Below are positions 1 to 4,910 of a DNA stretch of 26,113 nt, piece after piece. Made by a program: the position numbers and the translations under genes. Each line of letters starts with the position of its first letter. Within the stretch, counting starts at the first letter, position 1. The stretch is from a virus, in the IMG/VR virus record IMGVR_UViG_3300009165_000032, positions 1 through 26,113 of that record. One strand, 5' to 3'. The notes beneath the pieces were generated by a model. It saw nothing but the letters and a program-made list of their open reading frames with translations, did not search any database and was not told the DNA's origin.

Positions 1-155
1 ACCTTATTGGTTCTCGGGTACTTCTTAAACTGTGGTGATGATGTGAACTCTTTCAGTTCATCTTTACTGCCCACAATACTGTACACATGAAATACTTTAC
101 CTTTTCCTGGTCCTTCTTTCACTTGCACATAATTTGATTCATAAATTGCTTTCAT
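1..155 (-). CDS. Hypothetical phage protein, N-terminal 51 residues only
   Basis: The reading frame opens at an ATG at 155 and runs leftward off the window edge, so only the N-terminus (MKAIYESNYVQVKEGPGKG...) is present. No stop is seen in 51 codons. The fragment is hydrophilic and charged, with no signal peptide or membrane segment, and I do not recognise a domain. The start is supported by an A-rich leader and by the CTAACCCTTAAC element 44 nt upstream at 199-210, the same arrangement as the other leftward genes. Likely an early-region protein of unknown function. The frame is convincing because the codon use is ordinary and a recurrent upstream element precedes it. Confidence 0.7.
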   Translation of the reverse strand, partial: MKAIYESNYVQVKEGPGKGKVFHVYSIVGSKDELKEFTSSPQFKKYPRTNK

Positions 156-198
156 AGCTGTAGTTGTTTATTGGTTTATAAAATTGTTATCAAAATAA

Positions 199-221
199 GT
201 TAAGGGTTAGAAAAAAGAGGG
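199..221 (-). promoter_or_regulatory. Leftward CTAACCCTTAAC element, copy 1
   Basis: On the minus strand this reads CCCTCTTTTTT followed directly by CTAACCCTTAAC. It lies 44 nt upstream of the ATG at 155. It is one of five copies in 1.4 kb, each ahead of a leftward unit. It does not resemble the Bacteroidota TTTG/TANNTTTG promoter, so a phage-specific promoter or conserved leader element is inferred. Confidence 0.6.
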
Positions 222-224
222 TTT

Positions 225-441
225 TTAAAAAAACTTGGAAGGCAGTACTCCTTTATACAGTATGCATCTTGTATAAAGTCCTTACCTATTAAAAACCAAG
301 TTTTTATTTTGCTGGATGACTAATCCTTGTTTGGGTCTTATACACCAAAGTCATAAGGTGATGCCCTATAGTTGGGTTACATCATATGTATTACATATAT
401 AGTATCATCATTAGTTCAGATACAATTGTAATACAAATTCA
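225..441 (-). ncRNA. Candidate small structured RNA, leftward unit without an ORF
   Basis: This stretch follows a CTAACCCT element (442-453) like the neighbouring genes do, but no frame gives more than a few codons from an ATG; the best I found is 16 codons. It ends in a perfect 10-bp stem, with 296-305 pairing to 229-238. On the minus strand that stem finishes as CCAAGTTTTTTT, which looks like a terminator. Inside it is a second perfect 9-bp hairpin (251-259 with 270-278, 10-nt loop). Further short complementarities sit at 360-390. I infer a noncoding RNA of roughly 200 nt. A very small peptide gene or a long untranslated spacer are the alternatives. Confidence 0.4.
229..305 (-). terminator. 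Large nested stem-loop ending in a U-run, minus strand
   Basis: Outer arms AAAAACTTGG and CCAAGTTTTT (10 bp perfect) enclose an inner CTTTATACA/TGTATAAAG hairpin (9 bp). Read leftward, the outer arm continues into seven T residues (227-233). It separates the candidate RNA from the next leftward element at 199-221. The 57-nt loop is long for a simple terminator, so it may also be a functional RNA fold. Confidence 0.45.
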
Positions 442-464
442 GTAAAGGGTTAGAAGAAAGAGGG
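442..464 (-). promoter_or_regulatory. Leftward CTAACCCTTTAC element, copy 2
   Basis: On the minus strand this reads CCCTCTTTCTT then CTAACCCTTTAC, one base different from copies 1, 3 and 4. It continues as TGAAT like copies 4 and 5. It sits just after the terminator of the 144-residue gene and ahead of the ORF-less unit at 225-441. Confidence 0.6.
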
Positions 465-475
465 AATACTAAAAA

Positions 476-496
476 CAAAAAAGGCCGAAGCCTTTT
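476..496 (-). terminator. Intrinsic terminator with UUCG loop, minus strand
   Basis: Read leftward, AAAAGGC-TTCG-GCCTTTT forms a 7-bp stem with a UUCG tetraloop and runs into six T residues. It overlaps the stop codon (495-497) of the leftward 144-residue gene, which fixes its direction. Confidence 0.8.
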
Positions 497-929
497 ATGG
501 TTGCATTTGTCCTACTTTGGATGCACAATTTTCCCAACTACTTAATTGGGTCCATGATCTTGCAGTTTCTGTTTCATTTGGAAATGTTAAAGTAATATAC
601 TTACCATTTCTACTGACCACATGCTCTTCATAGTTCTCTACTGTGATACTGTCTTCATCAGCATCTTTGTTTACATATATCTGTTTCTTCTTTACAGTAT
701 TATATGTATAGGTTACATCTTTAGTCCATTTGTTGTACATTAGAAATGTACATAGTTTGTTATCTAGTACAGACTGCTCACTGATAGTAGGCTCTGTATA
801 GACGCCTAATATTATCTCTGCAGCAACATCTGTATTCGGTGTATTACCTAGTATCTCTATTATTGCAGGAACTTGTTCTGCATTGAACTTAGTACTCAAT
901 GCAATTTCTAATACTGTTTTCATATACAT
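495..929 (-). CDS. Hypothetical early-region protein, 144 aa
   Basis: The frame gives a soluble, acidic protein with no membrane segment and no domain I recognise. The N-terminal half (residues 1-45) looks helical. The C-terminal half has alternating polar and aromatic residues suggestive of beta-strands (TYTYNT, KYITLTFP). The ATG at 929 is used here; an in-frame ATG two codons later (923) is an equal possibility. A CTAACCCTTAAC element lies 36 nt upstream of the ATG and a UUCG hairpin terminator coincides with the stop, so this is an isolated single-gene transcription unit. Position and orientation suggest an early gene. Function unknown. Confidence 0.75.
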   Translation of the reverse strand: MYMKTVLEIALSTKFNAEQVPAIIEILGNTPNTDVAAEIILGVYTEPTISEQSVLDNKLCTFLMYNKWTKDVTYTYNTVKKKQIYVNKDADEDSITVENYEEHVVSRNGKYITLTFPNETETARSWTQLSSWENCASKVGQMQP

Positions 930-964
930 ATATATTTAATTGGTTTATAATTATTTTGAGTTTA

Positions 965-987
965 GTTAAGGGTTAGAAAGAAGAGGG
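965..987 (-). promoter_or_regulatory. Leftward CTAACCCTTAAC element, copy 3
   Basis: On the minus strand this reads CCCTCTTCTTT then CTAACCCTTAAC, identical to copy 1 over the 12-nt core. It stands 36 nt upstream of the ATG at 929. Its leader shares TATAAACCAAT with the leader after copy 1. Confidence 0.6.
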
Positions 988-1002
988 AATAGGAAAACTA
1001 AA

Positions 1003-1018
1003 CAGAGCTATTGCTCTG
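1003..1018 (-). terminator. Short hairpin at gene end, minus strand
   Basis: CAGAGC-4 nt-GCTCTG forms a 6-bp hairpin overlapping the stop codon of the 54-residue leftward gene. On the minus strand it is followed by TTTAGTTTT. The U-tract is interrupted, so termination may be partial. Confidence 0.5.
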
Positions 1019-1172
1019 CTTGTTTCTCTATCTTTTCTCTTAATGCAGCTAGTGCATCAAATGCACCAATATCATAAGGATCTGGTATAACATCTGCCTC
1101 TAGGTCTTTACCTATTCTCTCATAGATAGCATCAATAGATTCCTGTATCATCTTTAGTATTCTATTATCCAT
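1008..1172 (-). CDS. Hypothetical small protein, 54 aa
   Basis: A short frame from the ATG at 1172 encodes an acidic, largely helical peptide (MDNRILKMIQESIDAIYERI at the N-terminus, AALREKIEKQAEQ at the C-terminus). No domain is recognised. It is accepted as a gene because it sits between a CTAACCCTTAAC element 25 nt upstream and a hairpin at its stop codon, exactly like its neighbours, and because its codon use is ordinary. Function unknown; the position suggests a small early regulator or host-directed protein. Confidence 0.65.
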   Translation of the reverse strand: MDNRILKMIQESIDAIYERIGKDLEADVIPDPYDIGAFDALAALREKIEKQAEQ

Positions 1173-1196
1173 AACTGTAAGTTTTATTTGTATTCA

Positions 1197-1208
1197 GTTA
1201 AGGGTTAG
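1197..1208 (-). promoter_or_regulatory. Leftward CTAACCCTTAAC element, copy 4
   Basis: The 12-nt core is identical to copies 1 and 3 and continues as TGAATACAAAT. It lies 25 nt upstream of the ATG at 1172. The pyrimidine stretch seen 5' of copies 1-3 is replaced by TTTTCT. Confidence 0.55.
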
Positions 1209-1248
1209 AGAAAACTATACTGTAATAATCTACAGGAATCACTCACTG

Positions 1249-1283
1249 AAAAAAAAAGTATATGGCTATATGCCATATACTTT
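1249..1283 (-). terminator. Strong intrinsic terminator, minus strand
   Basis: AAAGTATATGGC and GCCATATACTTT form a perfect 12-bp stem around a 5-nt loop. Read leftward the stem runs into a long T tract (complement of the A-run before 1258). The stop codon of the 78-residue gene (1266-1268) lies in the stem-loop, so stop and terminator are merged. Confidence 0.85.
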
Positions 1284-1502
1284 GCCAATGGCCCACTCAG
1301 TGCGGCCATTGTATACCTTTGTGAAGAGGTCAACAGTGTAAACGTTGCCCTCTTGCAAGCCTATTTTTGCACAATAGGCCTTGCCAAAGGTATGCCAGGT
1401 TTTGTTGATTATATCAAAACCGGCATAACACCAATCAAACTTGCTTTTGCAAAGTTTTATTTGTGTTGTCTTGAAATCTGGAACGGTAGTGGAAGTTTTC
1501 AT
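1266..1502 (-). CDS. Hypothetical protein, 78 aa, compositionally distinct
   Basis: The frame from the ATG at 1502 encodes a small basic protein with an aromatic-rich core (FDWCYAGFD, KTWHTFGKAYCAK, VYNGRTEWAIGKVYG). The alternating pattern in the C-terminal half suggests a small beta-barrel, but I recognise no family. It is followed by the best terminator of the leftward region and preceded by a CTAACCCTGAAC element 26 nt upstream. Its DNA is visibly richer in G+C than the other genes of the window, which hints at a different origin or recent acquisition. Function unknown. Confidence 0.7.
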   Translation of the reverse strand: MKTSTTVPDFKTTQIKLCKSKFDWCYAGFDIINKTWHTFGKAYCAKIGLQEGNVYTVDLFTKVYNGRTEWAIGKVYGI

Positions 1503-1527
1503 AGTCTAAATATTTAATTTAGATTCA

Positions 1528-1539
1528 GTTCAGGGTTAG
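1528..1539 (-). promoter_or_regulatory. Leftward CTAACCCTGAAC element, copy 5
   Basis: One base differs from the core of copies 1, 3 and 4. It continues as TGAATCTAAAT, matching the extension of copy 4 (TGAATACAAAT). It lies 26 nt upstream of the ATG at 1502 and is the rightmost leftward element, at the edge of the divergent region. Confidence 0.55.
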
Positions 1540-1779
1540 CCAGACAGACACACTACAACACTTTTTCTCCGAAGGAAAAAAGTTTGGTGTGGTTGGCTGA
1601 AATGAAGTGCCCTGCCAGCAAAGATAGGGGGTACCCCTAGCTGCAGCTTGGGCCGGGGTGCTTTCATTGGGGCTCCATCTCCATCTCTTATATACGGTGG
1701 TAGTAAGGCCGGGGGGTAGTAACCTTGGTTAAGTGTACCCGGAGTCTGAGGTAGGGGAGAAAATTATTATAAAAAATTT
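1540..1779. other. GC-rich divergent noncoding island: structured RNA or origin candidate
   Basis: No ORF is supportable here. The stretch at about 1590-1765 is far richer in G+C than the rest of the window. It contains a hairpin (1561-1582), the palindromes GGGGTACCCC (1628-1637) and AGCTGCAGCT (1639-1648), and a repeated GGCCGGGG (1651-1658 and about 1708-1715). There is a long-range complementarity between about 1600-1612 and 1656-1668. It is followed by the AT-rich AAAAAATTTTTT at 1771-1782. Such an island between divergent transcription blocks could be a replication origin or a structured RNA. The sequence alone does not decide. Confidence 0.5.
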
Positions 1780-1809
1780 TTTGTATATCCGGAAATAGTG
1801 CTACATTTG
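1780..1809 (+). promoter_or_regulatory. Bacteroidota-type promoter (TTTG-N18-TACATTTG)
   Basis: TTTG at 1780-1783 and TACATTTG at 1802-1809 are separated by 18 nt, matching the -33 TTTG and -7 TANNTTTG elements used by the Bacteroidota primary sigma factor. Transcription would start near 1816, just ahead of the terminator-like hairpin at 1855-1883. Confidence 0.6.
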
Positions 1810-1854
1810 TTGTGCTACTTTTTATATATTCTCCAATAATTATTTATTGAAACT

Positions 1855-1883
1855 AACCCTAGTTAAAACCTAGGGTTTTTTTT
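1855..1883 (+). terminator. Intrinsic terminator or attenuator, plus strand
   Basis: AACCCTAG and CTAGGGTT form a perfect 8-bp stem with a 7-nt loop, followed by eight T residues (1876-1883). It lies between the promoter at 1780-1809 and the element at 1916-1921, so it either ends a short RNA or attenuates entry into the rightward genes. Confidence 0.75.
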
Positions 1884-1910
1884 ATGGAGTTTAGTTATGG
1901 TTACAAAAAT

Positions 1911-1923
1911 ATTTTTATATTTG
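1911..1923 (+). promoter_or_regulatory. Rightward promoter element TATATTTG
   Basis: TATATTTG at 1916-1923 matches the Bacteroidota -7 box, but no TTTG is seen at the -33 position. The TATATT core ends 22 nt before the ATG at 1943 and directly follows a terminator. The same arrangement recurs ahead of other rightward blocks. Confidence 0.5.
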
Positions 1924-1942
1924 TTGTACCAACAAACTGTAT

Positions 1943-2149
1943 ATGAAAAGTATTATTAATGAGTCTAAGACTATTTTGTCTATTGTCTCTAAATCAGATG
2001 GAGAAATAGAGATTCAGATGGCACAAGTATCTGAGGAATCCAAACCAACTTTGATAGGTATACTGGAACAGTTAAAGTTTCAATTGTTGTCACAGGATGA
2101 AGAACCTGTACTTCCTATATTATTAACTGATAAAAGATTTCTAGCATAA
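1943..2149 (+). CDS. Hypothetical small protein, 68 aa
   Basis: First gene of the rightward cassette. It encodes a mixed alpha/beta peptide with a strand-like N-terminus (KTILSIVSKSDGEIEIQMA) and a helix (KPTLIGILEQLKFQLL), ending in DKRFLA. No family is recognised and there is no membrane segment. The next gene begins inside its stop codon (TAATG at 2147-2151), so the two are translationally coupled. The start is favoured by the TATATTTG element 22 nt upstream. Function unknown. Confidence 0.65.
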   Translation: MKSIINESKTILSIVSKSDGEIEIQMAQVSEESKPTLIGILEQLKFQLLSQDEEPVLPILLTDKRFLA

Positions 2150-2415
2150 TGGTAAAGAGATATGTAAAAAAACCTATTGAGGTTTACGCAGTTAAATGGA
2201 ATGGAGATAATAGATCTGAGATCTTTGAGTTTGTTGGTGACTATGCTAGCTTTGTTGTGTCTAAAGATTCAGCAAATGTGCAATTGGTTATAGATACTTT
2301 GGAAGGGCCTATGAGATCTAGTGTAGGAGATTATGTTATTAAAGGAATTAAAGGTGAGTTCTATGCATGTAAACCGGATGTGTTCATGTTGACTTATGAT
2401 AGTGTAATAAAATAA
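2149..2415 (+). CDS. Conserved phage protein with GDYVIKGIKGEFYACKPDVF motif
   Basis: The 88-residue product belongs to a small protein family common in phages of Gram-positive and Gram-negative bacteria. It is recognisable by an N-terminal KRYVKKPIEVYAVKWNGDN segment (residues 3-21) and the C-terminal GDYVIKGIKGEFYACKPDVF segment (residues 60-79) that ends in a TYD tail. Length and motif order fit the family, for which I know no established biochemical role. It overlaps the upstream stop by one base and sits in a cassette of small accessory genes just before the fibre region. The family assignment is by eye and fairly secure; the function is not known. Confidence 0.8.
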   Translation: MVKRYVKKPIEVYAVKWNGDNRSEIFEFVGDYASFVVSKDSANVQLVIDTLEGPMRSSVGDYVIKGIKGEFYACKPDVFMLTYDSVIK

Positions 2416-2424
2416 ATTAAATAT

Positions 2425-2697
2425 ATGGAAACAGAAACTAAAGGAATGGAAATGGAACTGAATGAAACTAAGATAAAGTCATTTGGTGAGATATTAGCAG
2501 AGACTGAGTTCAGTAATGCTAATGATGATACAGTAAGTAAAGTAAGGAGAATGATTGCTGAGATTGCTAACATACTTAAGGATGATTATAATACAGCTTA
2601 TAAATCTCCAGTAAAGAGTTTGTTATTTGATCATGCAATAGGAGAATTAGTTGGTGCTCAAACAGCAGTAGAAAAAGTAATTAATTTTAATAAATAA
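2425..2697 (+). CDS. Small two-helix protein; distant Acb2-like candidate
   Basis: The 90-residue product has an acidic N-terminal tail and two predicted helices. One is around residues 38-54 (SKVRRMIAEIANILKDDY). The second, at about 61-87, reads SPVKSLLFDHAIGELVGAQT followed by AVEKVINF. This layout, with a helix, a short linker and then an amphipathic helix with regularly spaced small residues, recalls small phage proteins of the DUF7681/Acb2 type that sequester cyclic nucleotides in anti-CBASS defence. That link is by pattern only and is weak. It could equally be an unrelated helical protein. It lies between the KPDVF-motif gene and the GroES-like gene, with 5-nt spacing to the latter. 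Confidence 0.65.
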   Translation: METETKGMEMELNETKIKSFGEILAETEFSNANDDTVSKVRRMIAEIANILKDDYNTAYKSPVKSLLFDHAIGELVGAQTAVEKVINFNK

Positions 2698-2702
2698 ATA
2701 TC

Positions 2703-2981
2703 ATGGAAAAATTATTTGGAAAAAGGGTGTTGATAAACATACCAGAAATGAAAGAATCAACTATTCAGTTGAATGATTCTGACAAAGAATTACTACAGAA
2801 AGAAGCTATTAAGAAATGGTCTCAGTTAGAAGTATTTGCTGTTGGTGATGAAGTAGAGAAAGTACAAGTTGGTGACAAGGTATATGTACAAGGTTACGGA
2901 TTAGAAGGTGCAGAGAAAGTTGAAATTGATGGCGCAATGAAATTGATGGTAAAAGAATTTGATATTGCTTTTAAATATTAA
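2703..2981 (+). CDS. GroES-like co-chaperonin
   Basis: The 92-residue length matches Cpn10/GroES (about 95). Residues 6-15 (GKRVLINIPE) fit the first strand. Residues 17-40 occupy the position of the mobile loop that binds GroEL. Residues 42-62 (LEVFAVGDEVEKVQVGDKVYV) match the GEVVAVGxG...VKVGDxVLF core. Residues 73-90 (VEIDGAMKLMVKEFDIAF) match the terminal VKIDGEEYLILKESDILAV strand pair. The mobile-loop region is divergent and lacks the usual GGIVL sequence. By analogy with T4 gp31, the likely role is to cap host GroEL and enable folding of a phage protein such as the capsid subunit. No phage GroEL is present in the window. Confidence 0.8.
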   Translation: MEKLFGKRVLINIPEMKESTIQLNDSDKELLQKEAIKKWSQLEVFAVGDEVEKVQVGDKVYVQGYGLEGAEKVEIDGAMKLMVKEFDIAFKY

Positions 2982-2986
2982 TAACT

Positions 2987-3319
2987 ATGTCACCGCAGGA
3001 AGAATATATATATGAGACTATGGGAAGTGCAACAAGAGAATGGCATGAGGAAGAACTTAGATATCAATCTCCTCTTAAAGTAGAAGCTGAAGAGTTGTTT
3101 TGTAAGAAGCATAGTGCTGTTAGACCTGCTCATTATGGTGGGAAAGATAATATATATGAAGTCTTTAATGTATTAGAAGCTTGGGAATTAGATAAAGATT
3201 TCTATCTAGGTAATGTTATTAAGTATGTAGCTAGAGCTGGAAAGAAAAATAAATCTAAAGAAAAGGAGGATTTACAAAAAGCTTTAGTATATTTGCAAAG
3301 AAGAATTGATTCTTTATAG
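2987..3319 (+). CDS. DUF3310 family phage protein
   Basis: Residues 46-107 carry the DUF3310 signature: RPAHYGGKDNIYEVFNVLEA, then a short linker, FYLGNVIKYVARAGKK, a basic linker, and EDLQKALVYLQRRI. The family is widespread in phages, often annotated as nucleotide kinase-like, but its biochemical role is not established. Residues 1-45 are an added acidic, helical extension (EEYIYETMGSATREWHEEE). It is the last gene of the five-gene cassette; a strong hairpin terminator begins 28 nt after its stop. The family call is confident. Confidence 0.88.
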   Translation: MSPQEEYIYETMGSATREWHEEELRYQSPLKVEAEELFCKKHSAVRPAHYGGKDNIYEVFNVLEAWELDKDFYLGNVIKYVARAGKKNKSKEKEDLQKALVYLQRRIDSL

Positions 3320-3346
3320 TCTGCGTGTTTTAAATGGTTAATTGGG

Positions 3347-3380
3347 AATCCCTGGAACTTTTGTTCTGGGGATTTTTTTT
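3347..3380 (+). terminator. Intrinsic terminator after DUF3310 gene
   Basis: AATCCCTGGAAC and GTTCTGGGGATT form a 12-bp stem with two G-U pairs and a TTTT loop, followed by a T-run to 3380. It ends the 1943-3319 cassette. Confidence 0.9.
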
Positions 3381-3390
3381 ATTCATGAAA

Positions 3391-3411
3391 TTTTTGTATA
3401 TTATAGTATAT
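3391..3411 (+). promoter_or_regulatory. Rightward promoter element for fibre block
   Basis: TTTTTGTATATT at 3391-3402 is followed by ATAGTATA. The TATATT core ends 27 nt before the ATG at 3429. The sequence and the exact spacing are repeated at 24332-24350 before the scaffold gene, and it directly follows a terminator. Confidence 0.6.
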
Positions 3412-3428
3412 AAAAACTACATATTAAA

Positions 3429-3974
3429 ATGGATATACTTAATTTTATTTCTTGGCTTAAAAATGGTAAAAGGTTTGTAACCTCAGTAGATCCTACTAAA
3501 GCTTTATTACCTGTAGGACAAAAAGATGGCAGAAGAGATGATGACTATCTTGCTGGTGCAATGACATTAACTAATGCAGTACAATCAGGTAATGTTGGTA
3601 ATACTAAACATTATGAGTTAGATATTACAGCTACTCCTGTTGTAACAGTAGATACTCCTCGTGGTATTATTGATATCCTTGGTATGGGCTCATCTGTTCC
3701 TTTAACTCCTGATCCAGCTTATGCTAATTCAGTATCTTTTATTATTAATAATCCAGATCTAGATCTTACCGTAGGTAATAAAGATAACATATATGTACAA
3801 TACTCTGTATATTACAGCAATACTATAACTGATAATGCTATTCCATATTTAATTGCGACAGGAGTTTCAGCTGGATTAGGGTTTAATCTTTATAATGCTA
3901 ATCCTACATTAGCTGGTGCTAATAACTGGAATGGTGAGTTGTATGTATACTATGAATTATACACAATTAATTAA
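3429..3974 (+). CDS. Fibre-associated protein with shared N-terminal adaptor, 181 aa
   Basis: Residues 1-48 (MDILNFISWLKNGKRFVTS, LLPVGQKDGRRDDDYLAGAM) are the adaptor also found at the start of the proteins at 4911 and 12192. I infer that it docks these proteins to a common virion site. The remaining 130 residues are Asn/Thr/Tyr-rich with strongly alternating hydrophobicity (SVSFIINNPDLDLTVG, IYVQYSVYYSN, GELYVYYELYTIN) and look like a single beta-sandwich domain. It is the first gene of the fibre block. The short length suggests a small appendage, decoration or fibre-tip subunit and not a full fibre. No enzyme motif is seen. Confidence 0.75.
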   Translation: MDILNFISWLKNGKRFVTSVDPTKALLPVGQKDGRRDDDYLAGAMTLTNAVQSGNVGNTKHYELDITATPVVTVDTPRGIIDILGMGSSVPLTPDPAYANSVSFIINNPDLDLTVGNKDNIYVQYSVYYSNTITDNAIPYLIATGVSAGLGFNLYNANPTLAGANNWNGELYVYYELYTIN

Positions 3975-3993
3975 TAAATAAATAAAAAATAAC

Positions 3994-4890
3994 ATGGCAT
4001 TTAAAGGACAATTTACATATGGTATACCAGTAACAGCAATCAACATAGTTGATGTACTACCTGATAATGCAGTTATACCAGCTTCAGTAGTAGATAGTAA
4101 AAAAGGTAATGTATTAGGTATCACTGTTGGAGATTTTAAATCTTCTATAGTACCTTCATTTAATAACTGTAATATACCTTATGGTACAGATGCTTTATTT
4201 AGCATTACTACGGGTACTAATAATGTTGCTATTGGTTGTGAAAGCATGTATTATACAAATGCTGGAAGTAACAATACAGCAGTAGGAATGCAAGCTTTAT
4301 TTACTAATAGAAGTTCTAATAACACTGCAATTGGAGCAACTGCATTATATAACAATTATAATGGTACTTCTAATAGTGCTGTTGGATTAAATGCATTACG
4401 ATTTAATACTAATGGTTATAACAATGTTGCTGTAGGCGCAAATTCATTACGAGATAATACAACTGGTAATTTAAATACTGGATTAGGTCAAGATGCTTTA
4501 CAGTATCAAACTACAGGAGAATTCAATGTAGGTATTGGTGTAAATTCTGGTGTAAAGTTAACAACTGGTAGTTATAATATTGGAATTGGTTATAGAAGTT
4601 TTGAAGGAAGTACTGATTTAACTGGACAAAATAATATTGCAGTTGGTGGGAATTCTGGAGAAAATGCTGGTGTAGCAACTTTTAGTATTGCAATTGGTGC
4701 TACTACAAAAATTAATGGTTATTCAAACTCTTTAATTTTAGGACACGGTGCTACTGCTACAGCTAGTAATCAATTTGTAGTAGGCAGTTCTAGTTATAAT
4801 GCAGGATCTGTAACTACAGAAGTTAACAGTTCTACTCAAGTATGGAATGTTATAATTAATGGTGTAGCAAGAAAAATATTACTAGCATAA
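3994..4890 (+). CDS. Fibre protein with 17-residue NTAVG-type repeats, 298 aa
   Basis: From about residue 62 the protein is built of about ten tandem repeats of roughly 17 residues with the pattern N-(T/V)-A-(I/V)-G-xx-(A/S)-L-xxNTTG (for example NTAVGMQALFTNRSSN, NVAVGANSLRDNTTGNL). This resembles the YadA/Hep_Hag head repeats that form left-handed beta-rolls in trimeric adhesins. The C-terminus, residues 250-298 (TATASNQFVVG, then WNVIINGVARKILLA), is shared with the next gene. The N-terminus (MAFKGQFTYGIPVTAINIV) is not the MDIL adaptor but ends in a similar VGDFKSSIVPSF linker. Likely a trimeric tail fibre; tandem paralogue of 4911-5969. Confidence 0.8.
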   Translation: MAFKGQFTYGIPVTAINIVDVLPDNAVIPASVVDSKKGNVLGITVGDFKSSIVPSFNNCNIPYGTDALFSITTGTNNVAIGCESMYYTNAGSNNTAVGMQALFTNRSSNNTAIGATALYNNYNGTSNSAVGLNALRFNTNGYNNVAVGANSLRDNTTGNLNTGLGQDALQYQTTGEFNVGIGVNSGVKLTTGSYNIGIGYRSFEGSTDLTGQNNIAVGGNSGENAGVATFSIAIGATTKINGYSNSLILGHGATATASNQFVVGSSSYNAGSVTTEVNSSTQVWNVIINGVARKILLA

Positions 4891-4910
4891 ACTAAAAAAC
4901 AAAAAACAAA

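Noticed and set aside
225-441. tRNA or tRNA-like structure in the ORF-less leftward unit
   Set aside because: No cloverleaf, T-loop or acceptor CCA arrangement could be drawn. The nested stem-loop does not match tRNA geometry.
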